A DNA stretch of 64,000 nucleotides from Rhizophagus irregularis (taxonomy: Eukaryota > Glomeromycota > Glomeromycetes > Glomerales > Glomeraceae): assembly GCF_026210795.1 (NCBI RefSeq), contig NC_089435.1, forward strand, positions 4,340,001 through 4,404,000. The letters run 5' to 3'. A model generated the notes under the pieces. That model saw only the letters and a list, made by a program, of their open reading frames with translations, was not told the DNA's origin and did not search any database. The translations under genes were made by a program, and so were the position numbers. Shown in pieces: positions 24,712 through 37,169 of this stretch (position 1 is its first letter; each line of letters starts with the position of its first letter).

Positions 24712-26008
24712 ACTGTCGTCTGTATTTCAAGAAAGAAATTAGCGTCCAGGTTGCATGTTCTTCAAAATAATTATGTTTGTAAATATTGAATTTGGTATTT
24801 GTAGTTCGTGTTATTTGCGTGACAGGTGACACCAGATTTGTATCACTCCTGATTTTAGATCGTTTTAAAAAAAATTCCATTCCTAATATTAGCAACAATA
24901 TGATTAATTTTTTGAAAATTTTCAAGTGATATATTCTAAAATTACCCCATATCTTAAAAGACAAAAAAAAAGTGTTTATCTAAGAATCTAACATTTTTTT
25001 TTACATTTTTAAATTAAAATATGTTATTCAAAGTGTAATTAATAGTCTAATGTGAAAATAGTTGCTTAAAATTTATTTTTACTAATTTTGTGGATTCATT
25101 TTTTTTTTTGAAAATGTGCCTATTTTATTTTGAAAAAAAAATCTAAATTCCAATGAGAAAATTGACATCCAAAATTTTCTTTTCTTAGATACACAATGCC
25201 GACAAGGGTTGATTTAATTTGTTAATAATCAAAAAAAAAAAAAATTTTAAGGTAAAGGGATGTGATTAGTATAGAATTGTGTGAAGTTTTCCCACGAAAA
25301 CTTTATCTTCAACTTGGGGACTTTCCTTTATACTAAGTGGTGAACGACTTCTGGCCCGTCCAATCTCTACCGAAGTAGGTGGACACCCCACCCCAATATA
25401 TGGAACTTGTCCAACTCACCGTCGTTTAATACTTTTATTTATCTTATTTATTTTCATTTATTTAAAACTCTTTTCATAATAAAATAAATTCTTACATAAA
25501 TATTCTTTTTAAATGTGTTAAAATTCTTTGCTCATAAATATTATTAACCTGGTATTAATCTAATAAATATCAATAATTATACAGTATGTTCATTAACGTT
25601 AACATTAACGCAATTGAGATTTCGCTTTAATTGGTCAAAATAATGAAGGTGCCAGAGAAAAATTAAGAAAACTAGAAGTAGAATTTCACACTTGTAATTG
25701 AACGAATATTGTTTGTATGATTCCTATGATTTATCCTCATTTTCATGCTTTTTAAATTTATTCTTTATATTCAAATAATGTATTTATTTGTGTACAATTG
25801 CCAAAAAAAAATTGATTCTGATTCATATTAACAGTTTCAATATTTTGAAAATTTGAAAAATACATAATTCTAGTCTAAATTAAAATTTTATTTTTTTTTA
25901 CACGTTATACACATAATTAAAAAAAAAATGCCATGAATTTAATTAAATAAATGTTACAAATTTAAATGAACTTTATTTTAATAAGACCGATCAAAAGAAT
26001 TATATATA
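24712..26008. other. intergenic with one GC-richer island
   Basis: Mostly featureless. About 25255-25430 stands out with higher GC, a hairpin AAGTTTTCCCACGAAAACTT (8 bp arms, 4 base loop) and GGTGGACACCCCACC-like pairing. No box A/B, tRNA fold or snRNA signature was found. Confidence 0.4.
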
Positions 26009-27315
26009 TCAGATAAATTTTTTACGGGTTTGAAACAATTTAAATATGTTATATAAGTTAGTAAGGATATGTATAATAGTTTTTAATAAAACGTATACAG
26101 ACATGTAATCCAATGATACAACTAATGATACTTTACTTAAAGAAAAATTCTATTAAAAATAAATAAATTTTAATGTTTGGTTTAATAAAGGTAATGTAAA
26201 AATAATTTACATACCTGTGTAAATATTATAGCAATATCATTGAAAAAATTAATGATTGCAACCCAAAATAATTGTACTTTTACTGCGTGGGATAATTTAG
26301 CATTAAAATTAACATCAATAATTTTAGGCTTAAGACAAAAAAAATTAAGACTTGGAATCGGAATCCGTAACATTGATCCAAGCAATTTAAAATGTATAAC
26401 ATCAACTCCTACTAGTATCGCAAATATTACTACAATTACTTGATTATCTTTATAATCTCTTAACCATTGTGAAATTTTTCGATATTTCTTTTCCGGATGA
26501 TCTGATTCTCTAAGGCTTCCAAACCAGCTTTCAAACTTTCTCAGAATCTTTTCAAACTTTCTCAGAATATAGTCTTTAAGCTTTTTAATCTGTTTTTTGC
26601 CACTATATTTCTCAACAGCATTATTCATTTCTTTATCCCCATACACTGCTGTAGGTTCTGCATGGTCATTAAATTTTCTTAATTCTTTTTTAAAGTCGTT
26701 AAGTTCTTTTAGTAAATCTCTTTTATCTTCACTTGCAAGTTCATTATTGATAATAAGATACTCGGCCTCATTCAATTTTTCTTTAAGTTGTTCAATTCTT
26801 AATTTATTTTTCATGGATTTAATAAGATAATTTATTTTATTTAATTCTTTTTTGTTAACGTTATCTTTAATTTCTTTCAATAATTCGTTAAGTTTATTCA
26901 AATGTCCACTAACATCTAATAATTCTTTTGTAGAACCTTCAACTTGCATAAATTCTCTTATAAAACTGTTAATTCTTTTCAATTTTTTTACGATGTCTTT
27001 TGAATTTAATTTTTCATTAACATTTTTTAATTCTTTCATGAGATCGCTAATTACTGCTAATTCTCTAATTATTATTTTTAACTCTCTTTTAATTTCTTTT
27101 AATACTTTCGTAATTTTTTCTTGGCTGTTGACACCATCATTATTTATTATTAATCCTGTTGTACCGCCGTCTTCTGATTTATATTCTGCTAGATTGTTAC
27201 CTTCTTTTAAGTCATCTTCAAGTTCTTCTAATAATTTTTGTAAGTCATGTCTCATAAGTTCATCACGTACAATTTTAAATGCAACCATTAAATTTGTGAT
27301 AAAAGAAGATGTCAT
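26009..27315 (-). CDS. coiled-coil protein with C-terminal hydrophobic segments
   Basis: Exon 27315-26215 (367 codons) and exon 26149-26009 are joined by a 65 base intron (CAG|GTATGT...AATAG), giving 413 residues. Residues about 1-270 are rich in Lys/Glu/Leu heptads (LQKLLEELEDDLKEG, LKEIKRELKIIIRELAVI), forming a long coiled coil. A membrane-length segment follows at about 296-320 (VIVVIFAILVGVDVIHF), then LGSMLRIPIPSLNFF and a second hydrophobic stretch (LFWVAIINFFNDIAIIF). No catalytic motif. It is tandem with the next minus-strand gene, and both diverge from the channel gene. It is probably a membrane-tethered helical protein of unknown function. The second exon is well supported by phase but not by any known domain. 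Confidence 0.75.
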
Positions 27316-27584
27316 AAGGAAATAACTAGAAGGGGAGAAAGAGAGGAGAAGGAAAAAGAATAAATAAGTACTGGAAAAAAAAATAAATTTTTATTCATTT
27401 TCTTTTTTTTTATTTAGTTTAGATTGGTTTTTTCTTTACCTTGCTGAATCATACCAAATTATAACAACTAATCTTTCAATAGCGTTGGCACAAGAATAAA
27501 TTGTAAATGTATTATTCTAAAAATAAAAGAAAGAGAAGGAAAAAAAAAGGTGTACAAAAATTTTTCGTCAGAATTCTTCCAGAG

Positions 27585-28224
27585 TTAAATTAAAAATTTA
27601 ATGAGTTTTAATAATATTAAATATATATTCACCCAATAAGCAAGTGATAAAAAAAAGACATCTACTGCAATTGATATAATTACGTTTTTCCAATTTTCTT
27701 TTATCCAACTTGCTATTTAAGTATAAGATTAAAAAAAAATTATTTGAGATGAAATCCTTCATTCGAAAAAAAATAAGATTCTTACGTATGATTTGATATC
27801 CATATTCAGCATCCAAATAATTTGTATATTCTCCAGAACCAATGACAGTGGTAAGTTTATTCTTTATTAAAGTATCTAAATCACTAACGATCAAACTAGA
27901 TTTTCTTTCGGTTTTATTATTAGTCCTTTCAATATCAATAGATAAAATGCATGAAGTATCAGTTTCAATTTCATATCTTCTATTTGTAGTTATTCGTTCC
28001 GGACTAACCGGAATTGCTTTAGCCAATTCTTGTGTTAAATTATCAAAAAATTCTTTTATTTTAACTTCATCATCTATAAAACTTACGAAGTAACCGAACC
28101 CATCTGAAGTCAATAGAACTTTTCCTTGGTATTCAGATTCAAAGGATGATTTTTCTGGTAATACCAATAAAATAATCGATGAAAGAAAAATAAGAAAAAT
28201 AAGAAAAATAATATATAACCTCAT
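27585..28224 (-). CDS. small two-span membrane protein
   Basis: Exon 28224-27786 and exon 27712-27585 join across a 73 base intron (C|GTAAGA...AATAG) to give 188 residues. There is an N-terminal hydrophobic signal or anchor (MRLYIIFLIFLIFLSSIIL), then about 115 soluble residues with alternating strands and helices (VKIKEFFDNLTQELAKAIPV, NRRYEIETDTSCILSIDI), then IPSWIKENWKN and a C-terminal membrane span (VIISIAVDVFFLSLAYW). Reading through the intron would instead give a different 208 residue tail. The spliced version keeps a clean membrane span, so I prefer it. No family recognised. The middle part could be a small extracellular alpha/beta domain. Confidence 0.7.
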
Positions 28225-28824
28225 TTTGAAAAAGTTGAATTTATTTTTTTAGAGATTCGAATTCTTTAAAATTAAAGGAAAAAGAAAACTAAAATTTTTT
28301 TAAACAAATTTATTGAGCAAGACTTTTTGAATAAAAAAAAGATTTTACTTTTTTCGTTTGTGTAACAATGGTTAAATATTTATTGTTTTTTTTCAGGGTT
28401 TCTTTCATTCAAAAACTTTACGCTACTAAACTTAATTATTTATTAAAAAAATATATTTCCTTCTTTTTTATGCAGTGTTCTTTACTTTCAATTCCATAAA
28501 TAACCATTTAATTCAAACACAAACTATTGATAAGGTAAGAAAACGGACAAATGAACATCATTGCATATTTTTTCAATACAAATTTTTTTTTCTCGTGTTA
28601 ACGCATATATTTGATTAGATGAAGCTTTTTTTTAATAAAACTAAAAAAAGTAAAAAAAAAAATCAGTAGTCTAAATTTGTTTACATTGAACAAAATTTGT
28701 GACGTACTTAATTAATCAATAATACACGCATATATCCTTTTTATATATATACTTAACAAAATGAGAACAATTTAAAAAATTTTTAAATAAAATTTTTTTT
28801 TTTCAACAAATTAAGCCCTAACAA
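28225..28824. promoter_or_regulatory. divergent promoter region
   Basis: A 600 base AT-rich gap separates the start of the small membrane protein (minus) from the start of the channel gene (plus). T-rich tracts lie upstream of both ATGs. No specific operator can be named. Confidence 0.4.
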
Positions 28825-31800
28825 ATGAACGCTGTTGCGACAGAAATAGATATTGGTAAATAATATTGATAATATTAAAATATGACGATAAAATTGATAC
28901 TGATATTGATAAATTATATTAATAGATCAACATAACAATAAGCCTATTACTATGATAACAATATCGCCAGACGGAAAATACCTAGTTACTTATAGTAAAG
29001 ATGATCAATCAATTGTCGGTTGGAATGTCGAAGATAAAGATGAGAATCTACTTAAATTATATAAAAAATTCAAATTAAGTAATAAAACGGATGAAATATG
29101 TGTTTCCAATGATAAAATACTTGCGCGTCTTTATGACATGTCTAATAAAGGTGCTATTACAAAAGGTAAGTGACAATTATTACAAATTTATGCAGATTTA
29201 TATATTTTGTCTAATTATGGTAAAAAATTATAATTAATTAGTAAGAATATACGATATGAAGAATAATCAAAATATTAAATTAGATCTTGACCTTCACTAT
29301 TATAATTATTGCAAATTTAACTTTAATTCAAAAGGTGAACTTGTATTATATGGTGAACCTCTTGATAAAATTTATGCTTATTCTAAAAATAGCAGCAAAT
29401 GGAAATGTGAAAGAATATACAAGATACCGAATGGTTTTGAAGCGATTAACATATCAAAAGATGATAAAATTTTCTTATATTCGGATAATTCCATTTATGA
29501 ATGGAATCTTATTACTGAAAAAAGTATAAAAATATTTAATAGTGACGAGAAGATATGTGACTATAAGGTATTAAATATATCTGATATTGAATTATTTCTC
29601 AAATCTATTTGAAAATACTTTTAATTAATTATATATTAAACTTTTAAGTCGGTTATCGAAATTTTTAGTAACGAGAAGTTTATTTGTATAAGAATCATAA
29701 ATAAACTTATTATTTATTCGAGAGAACTAAAAATTCCTATCACTTTGGATATTAATAATGGTAATTATTTTAGAGTTAAAAATTGTATAATATTATTAAG
29801 CTTTATACTAATTTATTATTTCATTTATTTAGCGTCATATACTCAACTATTTTATAATTTTATGCATCATACTGACTTAATTTCTTTATTACTTCCTTTA
29901 ATAAGTAATAATAGTACTGGAAGTTCCATTACGACAGGCTATTTAAAAGAGGAGCGTTATCCGGATAACATTCAAACTACAACCGAGTATGCATTTGGAA
30001 TCTTAGATAAAAATATTTGGAAGGTTAAACTTGAAACGTTATTAAAAATGAATTTAACTTACGAAAATTCTAATGAAATTATCGAAAATTCTAATGAAAC
30101 TATCGAAAATTCTAATGAAACTATCGAAAATTCTAATGAAATTATCGAAAATTCTAATGAAACTATCGAAAATTGTTACTTTGATTATGAAACTATTGAC
30201 TGGTACTTTGATGATGTTAACAAAGAAACGAATAAAACAGATGATCACTTATCAAAACCATGTATTGATAATATTAATGCATTATCTCAAAGATTCATAA
30301 AAGGAATCATAAAAAATGATTTAAAACGAGGGAAATTTGAATGGATATTTGATTGTAAAAAAAATAAAATTACACTGGAGATTTTTGACATTAGTAGTGA
30401 GAGAAAATTAATTGGCAAAAGAGTTGATTATTTAGATTCTGCTGAACATCAAAAACCACTTGGTATTGAGTTATCTAATGACAATAATATTATTATTTTG
30501 ACAACAAAAGGTCTTTTTATTTATCATTTTAATGAAAATAACAACAAATTAATTTCCTTAAACTATTACTATTATATGAAGATCGACGATAATATAGAAG
30601 AATTAAAAAATTATATATCTTCAAAAACTACTTTGCCTTTACCGAATCATGAAAGTTTCAAATTTTGTGATGAATGGATTTCATCTGTAATAGAAAATAA
30701 CGAAACCTTTTCAAAATACGGTGGGGAATTACTAGCATTTGGAATTAAAGAAAAAGATGTAAAATTGATAAAAGATATCTATAAAGAATATATAAAAGAT
30801 ATTAAGGATTTTTCAAAATACGGTGGGGAATTACTAGCATTTGGAATTAAACATAACGAAGAATTAGTAAAAGATATATATAAAAAATATATAAGAGATA
30901 TTAAGGAAAATTTTTCAAAATACGGTGGTAAATTACTAATATTTGGTAACGAAGAATTAGTAAAAGATATCTATAAAAAATGTATAGAAGATATTAAGGG
31001 AAATGATACTAAATCGGGGGATGTCTATAAAAAATTTAGAAAATATAATAAAGTAATCCTTTTAAAACATGGTGTCAAACTACTAACATCTGGAATTGAA
31101 GAATATGATATAGAATTAATAGATGATATTTATAAAAAATGTATGAATTATTTTAAAGAAGATTTTGTAAACAATAGGATGTTTTTAAGTATTATTAATT
31201 CTACAATACCCTTATTGAATAAATGTTATCCAGAATATATTTCAAGATATTCATCAGAAACAATGATAATCGTAGATTCTTATAGTAAAGAATATAGAAA
31301 TAGTAATTTACATCTTTACTCCTTTCAATATTCTAATTTAACTTGGTGGTATAAAAGTGAAGGATTAATAAGCGAATTTTATAATAATCATAAAATGATA
31401 TTCTGGATTATAATTATTATATTTGATATCTTAATACTTTTACCCCTGGTTCCCATTATTCTTATTTTTCATGCTATATTCTTACTTATTAATAATATTT
31501 TTAAAAATACAATGCCATCAATTACTCTTATGAATCCTTATATTAAATTTGTTAATTATCCACAAGACTATAATTTGTTTAAAGAATTACTTATACCTCA
31601 ATCTAGTCCATTTGTTAAAACAATAAGTAGGGATATCTATAAGACATGGAATGGTGAAACAATAATTAATTTTAAATGGAATAAATTTGGAAAATATTAT
31701 TATGCAATAATCTGGTTTGGATTTATGGGTTTACTTGGATGCTTTACCGCTGCTGCAACAATTCCTAAACAATACATTGATGATAATGTTCAAAAACAAC

Positions 31801-33087
31801 TCTTAATCGTCTCAATTATACTTGGAATTATTCATTTGAGTTTTGAAATCCGCCAGTTTGTTTATAATCCTACTAAATGGTTCAGTGATTTTTGGAATAT
31901 ATTTGGTAAATATACATCACATATTTTAATTACTTTGCTTATTATTAAGGAAAAACTAATAATTAATTACATTATTATTTAATATTATAGATTTAATTGC
32001 ATTTCTGCTTCCAATTTACACTTCTATTTATTGGCTTCAAACACATAATAAAAATATTCAGTTACTTTCTTTTTCATGCTTATTTTTGGATATAAAATTT
32101 CTGTTATTTTTTAGAGTATTTGAATCTTTTGGTATATACTTTGCAATAATCATTAGTGTTGGAAAAAAAATTTTTTCTTTTTTAGTGGTTTTGTTTATTA
32201 TTATTATTAGTTTTTCGCATACATTTTACATTTTATTATCACCAGAATCTAAATTTTCTCCTGATGACTATGCAAATACAAATCTTACAAATAATAGTGA
32301 TTCAAATAATCCTTGGAATATAGCTTCTACTTATCATCAAGTATTTGAAAACGGAACAGTTGATCCAAATCCATATTTGATTCAACAACCTGATGAAAAT
32401 ACCAACATGTTTATAGATTTTGGGACTGCTGCTTTTGCAATGTATAAATTCTTAACAGGTAAATGAATTTTTTCATAATATTTCGTTACATATTTTTGCA
32501 AGTAATTTTAATAAAATATTATTCTATCATAGGAGATTCAGGTGCATTATCCAATTGGACATATAAAAATGATCCTTCACTTGCAATATTGACTGTGTTA
32601 TTCTCATTCTTGATTGTTGTATATCTTATGAATTTGTTTATTGGATTATTAAGTAATGCAATTGAAGAAGATAATAATAGGGTGTCATATTTATTACAAA
32701 AAGCGGAGGTATATCACTGTTATTATTTGATTTAGTTATTGTAAAATTACTAAAATTTTTCAATTTTCTTAGATTCTTGCTGAAATTGAATTATTTTACC
32801 TATTACCATATCAGAGACGTTGGGAAGAATGGTTTCCTGAAGTAATGTATGTACTGTAAATTTGATTATTTGATTTTTTTTTTTTCATGAAAAATTATTT
32901 TTTGGTAATTTATTCCAATAATTTATTTTAAAGATATTATTATGCTGACGCTAATAAGATTCGACAAATGATTGATGAAATGATTAATAAAGGAGAATGT
33001 GATGTAGAAAAATTTACAGAACTAAAGCGTAGAATTGATAGTGGAACTACTTCAAGACAAGCATTAGAAGAAATACGTATAATTTAA
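28825..33087 (+). CDS. TRP/polycystin-like ion-channel protein with N-terminal propeller-like region
   Basis: Eight exons (28825-28855, 28926-29165, 29242-29567, 29649-31905, 31991-32458, 32533-32708, 32773-32846, 32934-33087) give 1241 residues. The first ~300 residues have WD40-like strands (MITISPDGKYLVTYS, IVGWNVEDKD, FLYSDNSIYEWN). A hydrophobic segment, a polar Asn-Glu repeat and a helical-repeat block of four FSKYGGELLAFGI-like units follow. The channel domain starts at HKMIFWIIIIIFDILILLPL and runs through several membrane spans (DLIAFLLPIYTSIYWL, IFSFLVVLFIIIISF). It ends with a pore-like FLTGDSGALSNW and S6 with its tail (VVYLMNLFIGLLSNAIEEDN), then a cytosolic helix. This is the ion-transport fold of TRP/PKD channels. 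It probably passes cations across a cell or organelle membrane, but selectivity is unknown. All exon joins keep frame. Confidence 0.85.
30063..30173 (+). repeat. in-frame 21 bp minisatellite in the channel gene
   Basis: Five near-perfect copies of a 21 base unit (GAAAATTCTAATGAAACTAT plus C) encode repeating E-N-S-N-E-[TI]-I. The length is a multiple of three, so copy-number change would not break the protein. It lies in the extracytoplasmic or linker stretch after the first hydrophobic segment. Confidence 0.9.
30700..31170 (+). repeat. four helical repeats of ~35 residues in the channel gene
   Basis: Units opening FSKYGG[EK]LL at about 30708, 30811 and 30909, and a divergent KHGVKLL near 31068, each continue into a [LI]VKDIYKK-type helix. 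The first two share near-identical DNA over about 40 bases, so they arose by recent duplication. The pattern resembles ankyrin-like or other helix-pair repeats found before TRP channel domains. Confidence 0.75.
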
Positions 33088-33271
33088 GTTGTTGATGCAG
33101 TAAATTTAGTAATTGCTCCAAATTCTTAGTTAACTGTAAATAACTAGCTTCCTACATTATTTATAATTTGGTCATGGGAATTATAAAGTATTATCTTTCG
33201 CAATATAAGTTTGTAATCAATTATAAACATTTGTGTATTAGTAGTACATACATTGTTATTTGAATAATAAA

Positions 33272-34095
33272 TCATCTTAAAAAGTTGAAATTTGGTTTTA
33301 TCAAATAAGCGCAAGATGGCAAATATGAAAAAAATTTTGTTTTTGATAGTTGATTTAAATGATCATATTTTGTAACAAAAATGGCTAGCAATATAACATA
33401 AAGTTTTTGAAATTTTAACGAATTCATCTCTTTATTACTTTGCGTCTTTGCCTGATCAGTTATACTTTCATAAAAAGTATTGATTGTAGAGTTATAATTT
33501 TCTTTATTTCTCTCACTAACTATTTCAAAATTATTATAATTAACAAATTTAAATAAAACTTGATAATTGGAAATAATTGATTTATCCTCGTATGAATTTA
33601 AATATCCCATTTCATTTTGTATCATATAATTTTCTGTTTTAGTTATTTCGGCAATTGTTTCTTGATTTAAACCATTTTATAACATTATAATTTTATTTTT
33701 CATATCACTCTTTTGCTTTGGATTAAATTCTCCACCAAACGAATAATTCTCTAATTGTACACCATACATATTTGGTACAGCATATTACACTTCGTGACAA
33801 CTTATTATTTTCCTCCTATTTGTCTTTTGAATTATACTTCTCCTGTGGAGAACTTCTTCCTCAGATGTTACATGATTCAAATTCTTATTTTTTTGTTTTT
33901 CTTGCTGGTTTTGCAATTCTTCCGTAATTAATTCTTTTGATTGGACTACTAACCCGATTTTGAGTTTTTAGATTATTCACTTTGCTTTGGAGTGGCTCAA
34001 TATGATTTTTATATTTTTCTAATTCATTCTGACTTTGTTGCCTTAAGAGTTCTTCATCACTTATTCCTACTATTATTTGTCGAACTGGATGTCAA
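33272..34095 (-). pseudogene. decayed coiled-coil gene
   Basis: On the minus strand, frame 1 (about 34095-33960) reads VRQIIVGISDEELLRQQSQN and continues as a coiled coil. It then shifts into another frame (LITEELQNQQEKQKNKNLNH) that stops after KIISCHEV. A third segment (about 33790-33272) starts YAVPNMYGVQLENYSFGGEF, has a TAA after NKIIML, then continues open for about 135 codons (GLNQETIAEITKTENYMIQN) to a stop. So there is at least one frameshift and two in-frame stops in one recognisable gene. Family unknown. Confidence 0.6.
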
Positions 34096-35095
34096 TTAAC
34101 AACTTTACATATTAAATATCAAATAAATTTTTTATGATGTTATTATGGGTTGTTTTTGAACTTTATTATCAATCAATTGGATGATCGATTAATCATGATT
34201 TATATTTGAATAAAATGTATTTATTTTTCGAAAATTACAAATTTATATGGCTCTTTATTATCTGAAAAAAATATTTATTAATTTTAAATTTGTTAATTTT
34301 CAATTCCAATTTTCAAGCTCCAGTTCAAAATCTACAAAAAAAAGAAGTTAAAAGAATGTTAATAAATATTTTATATAAAAAAACCAAAACCTGTTTCCCC
34401 TTTGTTAGTAAACATTCTTATATATATATATACGTATATAAACAAAATTCTGTGCCTCTCCTCTTTTTTAAAACACTACCTACCCATCTTTAGTGTAAGA
34501 GTAAAGTAAAGAATAATCCCCATCTATTCACTTTTTCTTCATTTGTAGATGTGAAGCTCGAGTTCCTTCTAAGTGTAAAAGCACAATGATTTAGAATGAG
34601 CATCGGTCCATTTGCAGATAAATGGTGCCATGGAAGAAGACATGATAACATTGATCTCGAAGAAAATATTATAATTACGTAATTATGTCAAATAAATGAC
34701 ATGCTGGGACAGGTTAAAGCTCACCATATTTTACTACGCCCTTGAGATACAGTTTCGATAGAAATCATCGATAGTTTTTTAATCAAAATTTTTTTTTCGG
34801 TTTCTTAAATCAAAATCATCATTTATTATTTTTTTTTTAGAAGTTTGCTATTTACCACCACTGGTGGTCAGCACCGGTGTCACATGATCATATATATTAC
34901 GTGACTTCGAAATTTCTTAATACGCAGAAATGAAATTTTTACTATTGTTTCTAATCTGTATGTAAAAACTTTGTAATAAATTTATACATTTAATAAAAGA
35001 AATTGATACAAAAGCTAAATCTTTGTTTATTTTTTATTCGAGTGCAAGTGTACAACAATTAACTATTACACTATTAACTGCCTTACCCAATTAAA
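34096..35095. other. intergenic, nothing supported
   Basis: Low-complexity AT DNA with a TATATATATACG stretch near 34420 and a CCACCACTGGTGG hairpin near 34858. The 34290-34493 frame has no believable composition. Confidence 0.45.
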
Positions 35096-36280
35096 CTAAG
35101 TATTCATTTCTTTGTTGGCAGATGATTCAGCTTTATATTTTGGACATCCACGGATATTATGACCTTTTCCGGAGCAATAACTGCATGTTTTCTGTACTGT
35201 TACATCATCAGGTTTTCCTGATGTAATACGATTATTTTCTACCGTCGATTTATACTGCTTTGGAGGTCGTCCTTTTGGTTTGTGATACTTATATCAGGAA
35301 GAACGGATAAAGGTTGAGGATTATCTTGAATAGAAGATCCTTGCGAATCCTGTAATGATTTGGTACCTGAAAAAAAATGAAATTTTTAGTATTTTCGAAG
35401 CTTAAACCTATGCTATACAATATATGGTAGTATCTATGAAGAAATAATACTTACTCTTTTCAATGCTTAAACCGGTACTTCTACGATATTTCATAATAAA
35501 TTGTGTCAAAATTCTAATTAATTCAGCTGTAACATCTTTCATAACAGCGATTTGAATACTCGTTTTAACTATAGATATCGCGGCGCCATATTGAATTTTT
35601 TTATTGACCTTTTCTCTGATCGTCAGAGTATATATGTTATCTGTTCTTAATTGATTCATGTAACTCAATGGTATCGTTGTATGATTTTTTTCACCATTTA
35701 CAATCATAATAAAACCCGTTAAGTTGGTAGGCGGATCTGAACTCAAATTAAACCAACGTGTATGAATGTGTGAAATATGAAATATCACGTTGTCTGACTG
35801 AATAAGCACCCTGAATTGATGATGGCATATCATTCCTTGATTGACAATAAACATACAAGTGCAAAGTAACATTGCATCTTTAAGTATAACAACGTAGTGT
35901 GATTTGGAAGTTTTCGATGCAATATACGATACTTCCCAAATCTCAGTAATATCATTGTAAGATACCATTAAGGAGTTCCCGCAAACGAATTTGAGGTATA
36001 TCATGTGAATGTCACTTGATACCTTATCAGTACCCTGTAAAAAATCTGATCCGTGTTTTATCTTTCCATGTTTTTTCCGTGAATGTATCATTTTAATGGA
36101 ATTTATAGCCTTAAATCATGGAAATTTTCATCTCGCTAACACGGATATCCGTGAATGTATCATTTTCACAGAATTTTTACGGAAGACACGGAGAAATAAT
36201 GGAAATATTCGGATAAAAATTTTTTATAGGGGTAGTCTTGGACAAGTTTTGATCCTCTCCGCCTAACAATCCTAGTTCGT
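35096..36280 (-). pseudogene. MULE-type transposase 3' remnant (SWIM and zinc knuckle), interrupted by a MITE
   Basis: Minus strand. A short upstream piece ending LSKTT is split by the MITE at 36033-36231 from DKVSSDIHMIYLKF. The following 190 residues contain a SWIM zinc-finger pattern (CTCMFIVNQGMICHHQF; C-x-C...C-x-H), diagnostic of MULE/FAR1-type transposase C-termini. After an intron (35454-35367, A|GTAAGT...CAG), the frame breaks by one base before YHKPKGRPPKQYK (an AT-hook-like basic patch) and a CCHC knuckle CSYCSGKGHNIRGC, ending at TAG 35096. The catalytic DDE part is absent. It is a dead fragment of a Mutator-like element, with no TIRs identified. Confidence 0.7.
36033..36231. mobile_element. 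199 bp MITE inserted in the MULE remnant
   Basis: The termini CCCTGTAAAAAATCTGATCC and, inverted, CCCTATAAAAAATTTTTATC match over most of 20 bases. GTA flanks both sides (36030-36032, 36232-36234). Removing the element plus one GTA joins LSKTT to DKVSSD in the same reading frame, which confirms the boundaries. Inside are CCGTGAATGTATCATTTT twice and a perfect palindrome CACGGATATCCGTG. Confidence 0.85.
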
Positions 36281-36379
36281 TCATGGGTGTTACATCACCA
36301 TCCACAGGAGTCTGATTTCCCAAATGCACTGGTTTGTGAGATAGAGTTTTCATCAGAAGTTGTAGACTTGTCTTGCAAT

Positions 36380-37165
36380 ACTACCGGATAAAAGTTTTGA
36401 TCTCTCTGCTACTGCAATCCCAATTTGGACATATAGCTTTACCACGGTGGTCCATCAAATATTTTTCAAGGCACATTTGGTAGTAAATACATCCACAGGT
36501 GGCCATAGTAAATTCTTTGATTGGCCCATACGGTTGAGATCCAATTATCTCTTTTTACATAAAATGCATGGGTTTATCTCCGGGATATAAATAGAAGAAA
36601 GATAGTATTATTATTTGCGTTGAGTATCTTCATTGCAAGAGTTAAACTTGTTTTTTATCCATACTGCCTGTCCTTTGGTTGCATATGTTGAGTAACAGCC
36701 TGAATTGGTCTGTTTTATAGTGCTGGTAAATGTCTAGGAGAAAGTGATTCCCGGATCTTCATTAGCAATTATGCACTGCATTTCGTTATTACATTAATCC
36801 CCCTTGCGAATTACTGCGATTAGCATACACATATCCCCATCATATGAAATATTGATTGCCAAAAAATATCTAATTATCCGAATATTGTTTTGTTGATATG
36901 ATAATAGCACGTCCGGATACATGACACGCAATAAATAAATAGATGTCTTTACCATGAATTTTCTACCACGGATCACATGTTTCTTCGCGATACAGATAAT
37001 AAATTTTTTATTAATTCGTTTTGCAATTGCTTATCTTCCAATTTCGCAACTCTAGCCTTAAGCTCAACATCCTCAGCCTTAATTTTATCGTTCTCAGCCT
37101 CAAGATCAGTTATATGTTGCCTCAATAAGTCTATTTCGGATTGCCTGTCTTCGTACTATATACTA
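36380..37165 (-). pseudogene. decayed coiled-coil plus RING-finger gene
   Basis: Minus strand. 37165-36977 encodes a coiled coil (LRQHITDLEAENDKIKAEDV, ARVAKLEDKQLQNEL). About 36580-36380 encodes a RING-like Cys pattern, EINPCILCKKR then, one base out of frame, EFTMATCGCIYYQMC...AICPNWDC. The shift and intervening stops mark it as broken. The two parts may be one former gene, since coiled-coil/RING proteins are common, but the join is not shown. The same coiled-coil type recurs at 45.9 kb. Confidence 0.45.
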
Positions 37166-37169
37166 TAGG

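Noticed and set aside
25255-25430. tRNA, 5S rRNA or snRNA gene
   Set aside because: No cloverleaf, box A/B or Sm-type signature could be found.
26240-27325. Plus-strand Ser/Leu/Phe-rich frames
   Set aside because: Antisense shadows of the Lys/Glu-rich coiled-coil gene on the minus strand.
36977-37168. Plus-strand Ser/Leu/Cys-rich frame
   Set aside because: Antisense of the coiled-coil remnant.
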